Shown here: in pieces, positions 51,408 to 60,700 of the stretch
Layout: each line of letters opens with the position of its first letter
Position numbering within the stretch: position 1 is the stretch's first letter
Assembly: GCA_943788405.1 (NCBI GenBank)
Contig: CALSQD010000002.1
Span: forward strand, 608,850-672,849
Direction: 5' to 3'
Length of the DNA: 64,000 bases
Source of the DNA: an uncultured Flavobacteriales bacterium
GTDB lineage: Bacteria; Bacteroidota; Bacteroidia; Flavobacteriales; BACL11
Notes under the pieces: model-generated
Database searches by the model: none
What the model saw: only the letters and a program-made list of their open reading frames with translations
What the model was told of the DNA's origin: nothing
Made by a program: the position numbers and the translations under genes

Positions 51408-53597
51408 ATGAAACTAGAGAGAAAATTAACATTATCAGCAATGATTGCAATAAGCATTGCAGGTATGCTAGGAGGTATTTTTGTTTTACCTGGAATTGCA
51501 GCAGCAAAAACAGGATCATCAGTATGGTTAGCATTTTTATTAGCAGCAATTTGCATATTGCCGGCAGTACTGTCTAAGTCAGAACTAGCAACTGCTATGC
51601 CAACCACTGGAGGTGCTTATGTATATATTGAGCGTGCTTTAGGACCATTAATGGGAACTATATCTGGTATTGGGCTTTGGATTTCATTACTTTTAAAGAG
51701 TTCATTTGCTTTAGTTGGTTTAAGTGCCTACCTCCTAGTACTAGTAAATATTCCTATAATATATGTAAAATATATTTCATTAAGTTTTTTAGTATTAATA
51801 ATGCTACTCAACATTTTTGGAGTTAAAAAAGTAGGTAAGGTTCAGTTAATTATCGTTTCATTAAGTCTGCTAAGTCTTATTCTGCTATTAGTTATTGGGA
51901 TTCCTAGTATTGATAAGCAATTATTATCTCCTTTTATTGCAAAAGGGAACATGGGATTAGCCAGCACAATTGCTTTTGTATTTGTAGCCTATGCAGGAGT
52001 AACTAAAATTGCTGCTATTGCTGGGGAAGTAAAAAATCCTAGTAAGAATATTCCTAAAGCTATGATTTTTTCTTTAGTATTGATTTCTGCAATATATATT
52101 GCTGTTTCCTATATATTAGTTGGGAATATCCCTATTGAACAATTAGGAACAGACATAAAGCCTATACATACCTTAGCTTTAGTAATTGGAGGTGAATGGC
52201 TTGGATATGGTATTGCTGTAATAGGAGTTATAACCTTAATTTCTTTAGCAAATTCAGGTGTACTTGCCTCTTCAAGGTTTCCATTTGCAATGGCTATTGA
52301 TAAATTACTACCTGGTAATTTAGCACGAGTACATAAAAATCACCTTACTCCTATTAATACTATTTTGATTACTTGTATTTTAATGGCTTTGGTTATTATG
52401 TTCTTGGATGTAGAAAAGATTGCAAAGCTAGCCAGTGCCTTTAAAGTGAGTATGTTTATCCTAGTTAACCTTTGTGTAATAATACTAAGAGAAACTGCTG
52501 TGCAATGGTACCAGCCTTCCTACAAATCACCTTTATACCCTTATATGCAGATTTTTGGAATACTAAGTGGTTTGGTTCTGCTGTTCTATTTAGGAATGGT
52601 TCCTTTAATTGCGATACTCGTTATTGCACTTATTAGTATAATTATATATTACTCGTATGGTAAAAACTCTTCTCGTACAGGAGTATTAAAAAGATACGGA
52701 CATATGCCGGCTTCTTATTTACTATTCGGAAAGAAAAGAAACTATACCCATTTAAAAGAATTAGAAGATAAAGAAAGAGAAGAATTAGTACATATCAACA
52801 TTGATAAAGATGCTGGAGTAATTGTACCCTTATTAGGTAATGAAATTTCTCCTGAAACCTTAATAGAATTGGGTGCATCATTAAATAATAAAGAAAAAAT
52901 ACAAGCACTTAATATTACTGAAGTTCCTGACCAAACTTCCTTGGATGCTTTCAGGGAAAAAAGACCAAAAACAAAGTCATTGGAACGAATGGTTAAAAAA
53001 ATAAATACTAGGTTGAACTTAAAGGTTAACTTTGAATCCATTGCTACCCATAAGTTATCCGACACTATGCAGGCTTTAAGTGAGGTAACTAATATTGATT
53101 GGCTAGTATTGGGTTGGAATGGTAGAGCTTATAATGGTATCTTTTTCAATAACCCTATTGGTTGGATTGTAAGTCATATCAATTCTAACTTTGCGCTTTT
53201 TAAATGCAATGGTGTAATGCAATTTAACAATGTACTTTTAGCTATTCGTCCTAATAGTTTAGATTCAGTAAAACTGATAGAAACAACCAATAAATTATGC
53301 AACTACTACAATGCAGAATTTACACTACTACATGTAGTAAATGCAAATATGAGTACTGCTGATATTGATGAAATTAAACAGCAAGCTAACGAGCTATTAA
53401 AAGGAACAAAAGGAACCTTATTGCTAGTACCATCAGAAAACCCAATTGATACAGTATCTGAACTGACTGCCGAGCACGATTTATTAGTTATAGGTACTCC
53501 TAGAAAGGATACTTGGGCTACTATGCTGTTTGGTACTGGTAAGGATAAATTTGCAGTAAATTCAGCTTGTTCAGTACTTAGGCTTACGCTTAAATAA
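51408..53597 (+). CDS. APC-family permease with C-terminal USP-like region
   Basis: A 729-residue protein. The first about 430 residues are a 12-helix amino-acid/polyamine permease beginning ISIAGMLGGIFVLPG and with TTGGAYVYIERALGPLMG. The remaining about 270 residues are soluble, with two universal-stress-protein-like parts (EELVHINIDKDAGVIVPLLG; LLVIGTPRKDTWATMLFGTG resembles the ATP-binding loop). The start is ATG at 51408. Transporter-USP fusions are known and may sense adenine nucleotides. Substrate unknown. Confidence 0.88.
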   Translation: MKLERKLTLSAMIAISIAGMLGGIFVLPGIAAAKTGSSVWLAFLLAAICILPAVLSKSELATAMPTTGGAYVYIERALGPLMGTISGIGLWISLLLKSSFALVGLSAYLLVLVNIPIIYVKYISLSFLVLIMLLNIFGVKKVGKVQLIIVSLSLLSLILLLVIGIPSIDKQLLSPFIAKGNMGLASTIAFVFVAYAGVTKIAAIAGEVKNPSKNIPKAMIFSLVLISAIYIAVSYILVGNIPIEQLGTDIKPIHTLALVIGGEWLGYGIAVIGVITLISLANSGVLASSRFPFAMAIDKLLPGNLARVHKNHLTPINTILITCILMALVIMFLDVEKIAKLASAFKVSMFILVNLCVIILRETAVQWYQPSYKSPLYPYMQIFGILSGLVLLFYLGMVPLIAILVIALISIIIYYSYGKNSSRTGVLKRYGHMPASYLLFGKKRNYTHLKELEDKEREELVHINIDKDAGVIVPLLGNEISPETLIELGASLNNKEKIQALNITEVPDQTSLDAFREKRPKTKSLERMVKKINTRLNLKVNFESIATHKLSDTMQALSEVTNIDWLVLGWNGRAYNGIFFNNPIGWIVSHINSNFALFKCNGVMQFNNVLLAIRPNSLDSVKLIETTNKLCNYYNAEFTLLHVVNANMSTADIDEIKQQANELLKGTKGTLLLVPSENPIDTVSELTAEHDLLVIGTPRKDTWATMLFGTGKDKFAVNSACSVLRLTLK

Positions 53598-53624
53598 ACA
53601 GCAATAAAAAGAAGTAGTTTTTTT

Positions 53625-53897
53625 GATGAATCCATCATATAGTTTTGATGATTCAATGTGGTTTCTGATGCCTATATTACAACATTTGTAGCTCCCATTT
53701 TAACTTGTGGAGCTAGTAAAACAATTATTGATGCTACCATTCCTGTGTTTTAAGCTACAATTATGCTTCTTGAAGGGTGTATTGTTATGAATGGAGCATA
53801 TAATGCTGTATTTGTAGCTTACATTGCTGTGAGTGGAGCTTATATAATGATGACAGTAGGTTATATTCTAGCGTTTGATGCAAAGAAACTCTTTGTC
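53625..53897 (+). repeat. degenerate 21-bp tandem array, thirteen units
   Basis: Thirteen units begin every 21 bp from 53625. Units 3-12 mostly start GNWGCT or GGAGC. Units 3, 6, 10 and 12 match the ATT-type unit (GATGCYTATATTCTTGTG-like), and unit 13 matches the AAGAAACTC-type unit found at 7282. Short inverted segments occur inside, such as AGCATATAATGCT. One frame reads as heptads (VAYIAVS, GAYIMMT, VGYILAF) but has a stop at 53751. The last unit runs into the palindromic repeat copy starting at 53894. Confidence 0.75.
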
Positions 53898-53978
53898 ATA
53901 GCAAACCTTTAGGTGTGGCTATCTAATCATAAATAAAAGAACAAGACTATCTCTCAAACAAGTTTGCTCGCAATGACA
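53894..53978 (+). repeat. palindromic repeat TGTCATAGC..., complete copy 1
   Basis: The left arm TGTCATAGCAAACC and the right arm GTTTGCTCGCAATGACA are imperfect inverted copies. The centre has TTAGGTGTGGCTATCT. Total 85 bp, and its left end overlaps the 21-bp array. Confidence 0.85.
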
Positions 53979-53988
53979 AAAAAAAGCC

Positions 53989-54030
53989 TGTCATAGCGAA
54001 CTTTGGCACAAAGTGTGGCTATCTGTTCCT
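53989..54030 (+). repeat. palindromic repeat TGTCATAGC..., left half
   Basis: TGTCATAGCGAACTTTGG and GTGTGGCTATCTGTTC match the left half of the family. The right half is missing and the GIY-YIG start codon follows 12 bp later. Confidence 0.8.
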
Positions 54031-54041
54031 ATTTTAGCAAA

Positions 54042-54338
54042 ATGTGGAATCATAATTACTACATATACATTCTAACTAATCATACCAATACTGTACTATA
54101 CACTGGTGTAACTAATGATTTAAGCAGACGAGTTTATGAGCATAACAACAAACTCACCAAAGGATTTACTAGTAAGTACAACACAAATAAGTTAGTCTAC
54201 TTTGAGCACTTTTCAAATATAAACAATGCAATTGCAAGAGAAAAACAAATTAAAGCAGGTAGCCGAAAAAAGAAAATTGATTTAATTGAACAAGAAAATA
54301 ATCAATGGCTTGATTTGTATGATAGAATAAAGGAATAG
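54042..54338 (+). CDS. single-domain GIY-YIG endonuclease
   Basis: A 98-residue GIY-YIG protein, as in the locus at 27510 but of another subtype. It has NYYIYILTNHTNTVLYTGVTND, the conserved Arg in LSRRVYEHNN, FTSKYNTNKLVYFEHF, and AIAREKQIKAGSRKKKIDLI with the catalytic Glu. I used the ATG at 54042 because the codons upstream lie in the palindromic repeat. TGTCATAGC-type repeats lie on both sides. Mobilisation or repair of these repeats is a plausible but unproved role. Confidence 0.88.
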   Translation: MWNHNYYIYILTNHTNTVLYTGVTNDLSRRVYEHNNKLTKGFTSKYNTNKLVYFEHFSNINNAIAREKQIKAGSRKKKIDLIEQENNQWLDLYDRIKE

Positions 54339-54352
54339 ATTCCTCAAGTTAT

Positions 54353-54420
54353 CTCATAGCGAGCTTTGGTATAAAGTATGGGACTAAAGAATAGATTGCT
54401 TCACACTGTTCGCAATGACA
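54353..54420 (+). repeat. palindromic repeat TGTCATAGC..., complete copy 2
   Basis: Begins CTCATAGCGAGC and ends TGTTCGCAATGACA, with AATAGATTGCTTC in the centre. It is a shorter, slightly altered copy directly after the GIY-YIG gene. Confidence 0.75.
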
Positions 54421-54430
54421 TCATAAAGCC

Positions 54431-54514
54431 TGTCATAGCGAACCTTTAGGTGTGGCTATCTAATACAACTATAAAGAATAGATTGCGTCTTAAACATGTT
54501 TGCTCGCAATGACA
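54431..54514 (+). repeat. palindromic repeat TGTCATAGC..., complete copy 3
   Basis: Arms TGTCATAGCGAACC and GTTTGCTCGCAATGACA with GGTGTGGCTATCTAAT and AATAGATTGCG between. It is the best-preserved copy in the window. Confidence 0.85.
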
Positions 54515-54526
54515 AAGAAAAACTAA

Positions 54527-55156
54527 TCACTCCACACAACCCTCTACTACCAAATAATCCTGTAGCTGATAATCCTTATACGGCTTACGCCATACACTAG
54601 CATCATTCGGGAAACGATACACCTCAACCCTATTATTATAGCTAAGTATCTTCACAAAATAGGAAGGCACTAAAGCCCCTGTTGCTAAAAGGTTATCAGC
54701 AAATTCTAGTACTACCTTTACCTCTACTTTATGCTGTGCAGAAAGTTTCCTTTCGTATTTCTCCAAGTTTTTCCAAGGACCTCTGTTTAGTTTTTCGTGT
54801 TGTAAGGCACAATTCAGATAAGAGAAAGTAGCCCTTAGCTTATCATAACTACAATTAAAATCGGCAGCTGGTGCTAGGTGTCCTTTGTCCCAAACATTTT
54901 TGTAATAGTCAGCATTATCGGATGTAGTACCTACAAATTCCCTATCCTTTTTGAAGTTTAATCCTTTACGGCTAAATCCCCCTCCTTGGCACTCCACTTC
55001 ATAAGTTAGCCACAAGGGTTGTTGTTTTTTGGTAGAATAGCACACCTCAAATATATCCCTTTGTACTAGCTGTTGTGAGAAAACAGTGTAAGTACTTAGT
55101 AGTAAAAGTATAAAGGAGAGTAGTGATTTAATAATAGTATTTTTAATTTTCAACAA
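54527..55156 (-). CDS. exported DNA/RNA non-specific endonuclease
   Basis: A 209-residue NUC1-type nuclease with a signal peptide (SLLSFILLLLSTYTVFSQ). The catalytic region is VWDKGHLAPAADF (DRGH variant with Lys) near residue 91, and the metal Asn lies in SYLNCALQHEKLNRGPWKNLE. No ATG is available; the first usable codon is TTG at 55156, directly next to a TAAATTTG -7 box, so the true start is uncertain. It may digest extracellular DNA or RNA. Confidence 0.85.
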   Translation of the reverse strand: MLKIKNTIIKSLLSFILLLLSTYTVFSQQLVQRDIFEVCYSTKKQQPLWLTYEVECQGGGFSRKGLNFKKDREFVGTTSDNADYYKNVWDKGHLAPAADFNCSYDKLRATFSYLNCALQHEKLNRGPWKNLEKYERKLSAQHKVEVKVVLEFADNLLATGALVPSYFVKILSYNNRVEVYRFPNDASVWRKPYKDYQLQDYLVVEGCVE

Positions 55157-55199
55157 ATTTAATTAAAGGAATCCTAATAATAGGAAGTATCAGTAAAGA

Positions 55200-55228
55200 A
55201 AAAGCCGAGCATTTGCTCGGCTTTTCTT
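55200..55228 (-). terminator. terminator of the LVIVD-repeat protein gene
   Basis: A 12-bp perfect stem AAAAGCCGAGCA / TGCTCGGCTTTT (55200-55211 / 55214-55225) directly follows the stop of the gene at 55229. Confidence 0.85.
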
Positions 55229-57721
55229 TTATTCAATAATTATTCTTTTCTCGGTTGTACCATCATCAAAATGATAAAATAAATTTTGATTTGTTTTAGG
55301 GATTACTTCCCTACCCAATACATCAGTAATTTTAATTAGCTTTTTAGTACTACTACCCTCATCAATAGCACTTGCAAAATCAACTGTAAAATATACAGTA
55401 TCAGTTATGCAACCTAAAGCATCAGTAGCAATAAAATAGTATTGACCATTTAATGTTGGGTTTATTGTTAACACCCCTCCATTATTGTTATTAGAAGTAA
55501 GGATTAGTCCGTTTGGACCAAAAACTTCATATACATAAGGCTGTACACCTCCATTTGCACTTACATTTAATTGCACTCCGTTAGCTGCAATATTTCCAAC
55601 AGGATCTGAAATAACTAAATCAGTTATAATAATACTATCACATAAATTTGAAGTGAATAAGCTATCGTAATAAATTCCTGTAACTGTATAGCTATTGCTT
55701 CCAACTACAACACTATCCTCACCACACAAACTAATGCTATTTGTTATGCTATAATTTGGCAATACTAAAATAGTCGTAAATATAGTACTATCACAACCAT
55801 TGCTAGTGGTAAATATATCCGTATAAATTCCTGCAGAAGTATAAATTGACTGCCCCACACTAGCACTCTCTCCATTACAAATACTAAAACTTTGGTTGTA
55901 AGTAACATCAGGAAGCACAATTATAGTAGTTGTAACTGTGCTATCACATCCGTTTTGAGAAACAAGCACATCAGTATAAGTTCCATTTTGATTGTAATAA
56001 TTACTACCTATTTGAATTCCATTATCAGGACAAATACTAAAAGTTTGATTAACAGTGCTATTTTGTTTAACAAATAAATAAGTCGTTATTGTACTATCAC
56101 AACCTGTAATGGAAGAAAAAATATCGGTATAAACTCCTGATTGATTATAGAGGTTTACACCAACTACAATGCTTTGCCCATCACAAATAGTATCATAATT
56201 ACTTACGACTATATTAGGATTTACTATTAGGTTTGTATTAACAATACTATCACAGCCGAAAGTAGTTTGCAATGTATCACTATAATTTCCTGATGAGGTA
56301 TATACTGAATTCCCAATTATATAAACAGCATTATTACAAATACTTACATTTTGATTACTTACAATATTTAATGTATTACAAGGAGGGTATAATGAGGCAT
56401 CTTGTATAGTCATTACACCATTATTAAGCAGTACCGTTATAGTATCAGAAGTGTATCCTGTTGCAGAAAAAACCAATTGATAAACGCCAGAGCTTACAAT
56501 TGCTGACTGATAATAACCTAGTAAATTGGCACTTTCAACAGTAGTTGTTGTTAATATTTCCATGCTAGCATTTGCAATAGGAAATCCTGTAATTCCATCA
56601 TAAATATTACCTTGCAAATAACAAGCTTGCTGAAAATCTCTTTCATAAATTAACAATCTACCCTGCCCATTGCTACTATTGATGTCAGATGAAATAATAT
56701 TACCTGAAGGTAAATAAGGATATGTACCCCAACAGCCATCAAAACCATTTCCACTTCCAGAATATGAATCATAATAAGCAACCTGCACCATATAATTAGG
56801 ATGTGTAATATCATGAACAGTTGTACCATCACGATAATAGGAAGTAATTAAAAAATTACCATCTACAAAAGTATTATGAGGTATGCTGTTACTACCAGGG
56901 TTGGATTGTATCCTATCCACCTCCTGTATATTACTTACATTACTAATATCATAAGCAGCCAAATAAGCATCTGAAGTTTCATCAGTAGTAAATACATAAT
57001 TACCATCATCACTTACCCAAGCATTATGTGTAAAGGCATTAGGGGTTGTTTGTGAACCTGAACTCACTGGGTTTGTCTTATCACTTACATCAACTATAAA
57101 AACTTTACCTGCATAAATGCAACCAGCATACATAGTATCCCCTCTTACCATTCCATCATGTATATATTGTTCATTCCATTCCCCTAAGTAAGTTGGGTTT
57201 GTTGGGTTAGTAGCTACATCTAAAAATATAGCTCCACTTGCAGGTGCTGGGTAACCTGCCGGGTTAGAAGCTCCAAAAATATAAGCTACTCCATTCTCAT
57301 CAATATAGATATCATGTGCAGCTTCCCAGTGCAAAATATTCCCAGTAGCAGGGTCAGGAAAATCCATCACATGCCAATAAGTACTACCTGTCATATCAGT
57401 CAAATCAATAATTAAAAGACCTGCATCTGATTCTGTGGTGACATAAGCATAGTTACCATATGTTTTTATATCCCTCCAAATAGAATAAATATCTGGAATA
57501 AAAAATTCCTCAAAAGGTGCTGAAGGATTTGTAACATTAACGCATGAAACTCCATTTCTGAGGCCAACAATAGCAAATTCATTTTCACTTGCATCTACCC
57601 AACCCCATATATCATTTCCCTTTGTTGTAGGATAATCATATGTACCTAGTAAATTCATATTCCAACTACTTTGAGCAGTTAGTATAAAAGGAAATAATAA
57701 TAAAAGTAAAATTTTTTTCAT
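55229..57721 (-). CDS. secreted choice-of-anchor B protein with LVIVD repeats
   Basis: An 830-residue protein with a signal peptide (KKILLLLLFPFILTAQ). Residues about 20-370 form LVIVD-type propeller repeats (GLLIIDLTDMTG, KVFIVDVSDKTNPV) of the choice-of-anchor B family. A carboxypeptidase-like regulatory domain follows (GNIYDGITGFPIANASMEI). Residues about 450-700 are six repeats built around GCDSxxxTxLxV and ICxGxSxxVG. The tail is the short sorting-like form (KITDVLGRE, YHFDDGTTEKR). Probably cell-surface or released through T9SS. Function unknown. Confidence 0.85.
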   Translation of the reverse strand: MKKILLLLLFPFILTAQSSWNMNLLGTYDYPTTKGNDIWGWVDASENEFAIVGLRNGVSCVNVTNPSAPFEEFFIPDIYSIWRDIKTYGNYAYVTTESDAGLLIIDLTDMTGSTYWHVMDFPDPATGNILHWEAAHDIYIDENGVAYIFGASNPAGYPAPASGAIFLDVATNPTNPTYLGEWNEQYIHDGMVRGDTMYAGCIYAGKVFIVDVSDKTNPVSSGSQTTPNAFTHNAWVSDDGNYVFTTDETSDAYLAAYDISNVSNIQEVDRIQSNPGSNSIPHNTFVDGNFLITSYYRDGTTVHDITHPNYMVQVAYYDSYSGSGNGFDGCWGTYPYLPSGNIISSDINSSNGQGRLLIYERDFQQACYLQGNIYDGITGFPIANASMEILTTTTVESANLLGYYQSAIVSSGVYQLVFSATGYTSDTITVLLNNGVMTIQDASLYPPCNTLNIVSNQNVSICNNAVYIIGNSVYTSSGNYSDTLQTTFGCDSIVNTNLIVNPNIVVSNYDTICDGQSIVVGVNLYNQSGVYTDIFSSITGCDSTITTYLFVKQNSTVNQTFSICPDNGIQIGSNYYNQNGTYTDVLVSQNGCDSTVTTTIIVLPDVTYNQSFSICNGESASVGQSIYTSAGIYTDIFTTSNGCDSTIFTTILVLPNYSITNSISLCGEDSVVVGSNSYTVTGIYYDSLFTSNLCDSIIITDLVISDPVGNIAANGVQLNVSANGGVQPYVYEVFGPNGLILTSNNNNGGVLTINPTLNGQYYFIATDALGCITDTVYFTVDFASAIDEGSSTKKLIKITDVLGREVIPKTNQNLFYHFDDGTTEKRIIIE

Positions 57722-57793
57722 CTAAATCTTTTTTGATTTGAGTTTGTAACTTATAGTCAAGTGTTCAATTACAAAATGTATAGGCATTATAAT

Positions 57794-60700
57794 TTATCTT
57801 AAAATTAATTTTTTATTTATTATACCATCAGCTGTTTTTATGCTAATTAAATAAATTGAATTGGCATACTCTTCAAGGTTTAACTGTTTGTTATACATTC
57901 CTGAAAACTGTACTAATTCTTCTTCAAATATAACTTCACTCAATACATTACGCATACTAATTGTAAAGTCACCATTTTTAATACTTACAAAACTAATAGT
58001 AACTAAACCATCAGTTGGATTTGGAAATATAGTTAAGCCATTTATACTGTTATTTTCTTCAACTACACTAATACCATCAATTACAAAATAAGCAGTATCA
58101 CTTGTACAATTATATGCATCAGTTACTAATAACCAAAAAGTTCCATAAGTTAGTGGGGTAATTACTGATGTTGTATCTCCAGTATTCCATAAATAAGAAA
58201 AAGGTACTATTCCATTTGTCACATTCGCATATAGATTATTATTTTGAGTGTAAATATGAGTAGCTACATCTGAAAAAGAAATATGAGTAGTAATAACACT
58301 ATCACAAGAATTTAATAGCTGTAAGGTATCGCTATAGGTACCAGCTGTATTGTATGTGTTATTCCCTATTTGATAGCTTTCATCTTCACATAATACAATA
58401 TGCTGAATATTATAATGATAAGGAGTTACGGATAAGTAAGTATTAATTATGCTATCGCAATTATTTACTGTCTGTAATGTATCATAATACAATCCTGGAG
58501 AAGTATAGGAACTATTTCCTAGCTGATAAACCTCTCCTTGACAAATAGTTGCTTGATTAATAAATGTTCCGCCACCTGTAACTTCAAGGTTAATAACAGT
58601 AGTACTATCACAACCTGCTGTAGTTGTAAAGTAGTTATTGTATATTCCTGTCTGGCTATAGTAGTTATTTCCTATTAAGATACTTTCCCCATTACAAATT
58701 GTATAATTCAATGTATCTTGGTAGCTATTTAATACTGATAAATCAGTAGTTATTATACTATCACAACTACCAAAATTAATAGTATCAATATATACCCCAG
58801 AAGTATTGTATGTACTAGTACCAACCTGAAATAAATCACCTTCACAAATAACTAGTTGATTATATGTAGCATTCTGACCTACCATAATAAGCTGTGTAGT
58901 AATAATACTATCGCAAGCAGAATTAGTTGTAAATGTATCAGTGTAAATTCCAGTTGTAGAATAATAATTCCCTCCTACCAAAACACTATCACCACTACAA
59001 ATTGAGATAGATTGAGTACTACTAAAACTACTATTTATCACAGCATCAACTGTTGCTACTGCCGAAATACAAGGGTCAGCTTGCACCTCCCAATCATAAA
59101 AGAAATAATAATACCCTGCTGATGCATCAGTTCCTGTTATTGCTACAACATCACTTATTATATACGGAAATATTGCCCCTGAACTTGTTCTATACAAATC
59201 AGAATTAGAAGCACTAACACCCAATTGCATATTATTTTGTATTGGCAAAACAAAGTTTAGATTCACTCTAAACCCATTAGGAGAAAAAGGAATATATACT
59301 GTTGTATCACTAAGCACAGCATTACTACTATTTCTTAACTCAATAGTTCTATATCCATCAGAACCAGCATATACAAGTACGGACTTTAAAGTTGATGATT
59401 TATAATTATCAAATATTAAATACCTATCTGCTTGAAAATAACTACCTGCTCCAAAGTTATTATCAACAGGACCTCCACTAAGTATAGGAAACTCATAAAT
59501 AGACTGTGCATAATAAGTGGCAGAAGTACTTAATACTGGAGTAGTAAAGGAATTTCCTGTAGCTAGTAAATTATTTGCTGAAGCATCAGCATACCAGTTA
59601 ACCGTTCCGTTAGCTACTAAGGCATTTAAAGTAAGTGAGCTAGCCCCACAAGCAGTTGCTCCAGTAGTTTGTAAATTTAAGTCAATAATACTAAGGTGAT
59701 TTATCAAAATTAAAGAATCACTCCCATATTGATTGCTAGTAGTTAACTTTATCGTGTAACTACCACTATTTAAATATGTATGTGTAGGGTTTTGCAATGT
59801 TGAAGTATTTCCATCTCCAAAATCCCATAACCATGTACTTGGTCCGTTTGATGATAAATCAGTAAAATTAATAGTTGTATTACAACTTACGGTATCACTC
59901 AGAACAAAATTAGTAATTGGAGGTGTAGTTGGAAATACACAAGTCCAATTTGCCTCAAACCCTGTACCATTTACAGCCTGGTCTGCATGTAAATAGATAG
60001 TAATAGCCCCACCACTCGAAACTATAGCTCCAGGGCTTCCTGTTAAAGTGTTGCAATACTGTCCTAATGAATTTGCCAAAGTATCAGCACCATCAAAAAT
60101 TTCTACATAATCATAATCACAATTTATTGATGAGGAAGGAGCTTCAATATCAAAACTTGTAAAGTTTAAAGTAATCTGACTACTTCCTTGAGGAGCAATT
60201 GTTATCCAACTATTGTTATTGTCATAATAATTTCCAATAGGCCCTCCAGAATCATATAATGTTCCGCTACAAGCAGTTTGCACTACACCAGATCCTGAAG
60301 GCGGTAAAGTAGTAATACATGGGTTATTAGGATCAATACTTATGATTGACTGCTGGATAATACTATCAATTCCTAAAGGACCACTAGCAGTTAAGGAAAC
60401 CGTAAATGTACCATAACTAGTATAGGTATGAATTGGATTGGTTGCTGTACTTGTATTTCCATCTCCAAAATTCCAAACATAAGTATTAGCATAATAAGAA
60501 TTATTGTAAAAACTTACATCAGCAGGAACATTACAAAATATAGAATCGCTATATGAAAAACTAGCAATTGGAGGAGAAGTAATTTGCAAATCAATATTCC
60601 ATAAACCCCTACCATAAGTAGCTGCAATTAATTTATTGGATTGGTACTGAATTTCTAACTCACTTACAATTACATTAGGCAAACTATTATTGTTAAACAT

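Noticed and set aside
51293-51607. ORFs between gcvT and the permease on either strand
   Set aside because: They overlap the start of the permease gene in other frames and show no domain.
53625-53897. CRISPR array
   Set aside because: Units abut directly with no spacers, are highly divergent and there are no cas genes in the window.
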